NCBI RefSeq assembly: GCF_013170705.1
Contig: NZ_CP033334.1
Coordinates: 1,674,001 to 1,738,000 of the forward strand
Source: Mesorhizobium loti
Lineage (GTDB): Bacteria; Pseudomonadota; Alphaproteobacteria; Rhizobiales; Rhizobiaceae
DNA: 64,000 nt
Direction: 5' to 3'
Shown here: positions 63,319 through 64,000 of the stretch, in pieces
Position numbering within the stretch: position 1 is the first letter of the stretch
Layout of the letters: the number at the start of each line of letters is the position of its first letter
Translations under genes and position numbers: made by a program
The notes under the pieces: model-generated
The model's input: only the letters and a program-made list of their open reading frames with translations
What the model was told of the DNA's origin: nothing
Database searches by the model: none

Positions 63319-64000
63319 ATGCATTCCGACATCGTCGACCTTCGCTCCTTCTACTCGACAACGCTCGGCCGGTTCGCCGAACGCTCGATCACCATGGCTC
63401 TGTCCTCGATATGGGCCGCCGTGCCAAACGAGCGCCTGGTCGGTCTCGGCTATACCTTGCCCTGGCTGGAGCGTTTCGGCTCCGATGCCGAGCGGGTCTT
63501 CGCCTTCATGCCGGCGACGCAGGGCGCCGTGGTCTGGCCGGCAACAGGGCCGACGGCGACCGCGCTGGTCTTCGACGAGGAACTGCCGCTGGTCGATTCC
63601 TGCATCGACCGCATGTTGCTCGTCCATTCGCTCGAACATGTCGAAAACCCGCGCGAGACGCTGAACGAGATCTGGCGGGTGCTGTCGCCCGCCGGGCGTG
63701 TCGTCATCGTAGTGCCGAACCGGCGCGGGGTCTGGGCGCGCTTCGAGCACACGCCGTTCGGCAATGGCCGCCCTTTCTCGCGCGGGCAGCTGACGGAACT
63801 GCTGCGCGAGGCGAATTTCACGCCCGCGGCGTGGTCGGATGCGCTGTTCTTCCCGCCATCGCGGCGACGCTTCATGATGCGTTTCCACAACGTGCTGGAG
63901 CGCTTCGGCCGGCGGCTGTGGCCGATCTTTTCCGGTGTCATCGTCGTCGAGGCGCAGAAGCGGCTCTACCAGGGCGTGCCGGTGGTCCAGCGCGCGTCTC
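63319..64000 (+). CDS. Class I SAM-dependent methyltransferase, 3' truncated by window
   Basis: The first 227 codons are visible. The protein begins MHSDIVDLRSFYSTTLGRFAE and later shows IDRMLLVHSLEHVENPRETLNEIWRVLSPAGRVVIVVPN, the methyltransferase-11 type SAM fold motifs. An in-frame ATG also exists at 63259, but MHSDIVDLRS is the conserved start in relatives. It is divergent from gloB, as is common in Rhizobiales. Target unknown. Confidence 0.85.
   Translation, partial: MHSDIVDLRSFYSTTLGRFAERSITMALSSIWAAVPNERLVGLGYTLPWLERFGSDAERVFAFMPATQGAVVWPATGPTATALVFDEELPLVDSCIDRMLLVHSLEHVENPRETLNEIWRVLSPAGRVVIVVPNRRGVWARFEHTPFGNGRPFSRGQLTELLREANFTPAAWSDALFFPPSRRRFMMRFHNVLERFGRRLWPIFSGVIVVEAQKRLYQGVPVVQRAS

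Noticed and set aside
63224..63664. Alternative frame over the methyltransferase
   Set aside because: The frame starting at 63319 carries the methyltransferase motifs and stays open to the window end.

Overview
The window is a roughly 63% GC alphaproteobacterial chromosome segment. Gene content and order (cobS-cobT, aroK-aroB, accA, xerD, DUF930 proteins, SorC regulators), together with several Rhizobiales-type intergenic palindromes, point to Mesorhizobium or a close relative. This assignment comes from family recognition only; no database search was run. Most open frames antisense to real genes are shadows of high-GC codon bias and were left out.

Layout. 1-6.8 kb: the end of a sugar ABC importer (two permeases, the second with a 3' frameshift), then a SAF-domain oxidoreductase and a 2-oxo acid/acetoin dehydrogenase-like E1alpha-E1beta-E2 set. 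6.9-13.8 kb: a SorC regulator divergent from an ABC importer (binding protein, fused permease, ATPase), a metallo-beta-lactamase protein and SurE, with overlapping ends; possibly uptake and dephosphorylation of a phosphorylated compound. 13.9-17.2 kb: two tandem DUF930 proteins made by a duplication that left a fragment of the downstream HAD gene between them. 18-23 kb: a self-contained glucitol-type sugar PTS (GutM, IIC, IIB, IIA and an HPr-enzyme I fusion), unusual for an alphaproteobacterium. 24-35.5 kb: a dense sugar-catabolism region with SorC and DeoR regulators, two FGGY kinases, a class II aldolase, a HAD phosphatase, a ribose-type ABC importer, a tagatose/psicose-3-epimerase-like enzyme and a cupin. 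The sugar is not identified.

35.5-37.7 kb is gene-poor, with a periplasmic MBL protein, a truncated LuxR-type regulator and tRNA-Arg(CCT). 37.7-64 kb is mostly core genome: M20 amidohydrolase, D,D-carboxypeptidase, CobW GTPase, TusA-like protein, L,D-transpeptidase, accA, xerD, aroK-aroB, a CorC-like protein lacking its membrane domain, hydrolases, BolA, a J-domain protein, cobS-cobT, an ArsR/AHSA1 pair, a YhhQ-type queuosine-precursor transporter behind a likely preQ1-I riboswitch, rpmB, a DMT exporter, lysoplasmalogenase, gloB and a partial methyltransferase.

The most unusual items are a 45-codon ORF downstream of accA with a lasso-peptide-like YxxP leader and a repeated Gly/Asn/Glu tail; a palindromic intergenic repeat translated in frame inside the E2 linker; the autonomous sugar PTS; the SorC-ABC-MBL-SurE operon; and the preQ1 riboswitch candidate.
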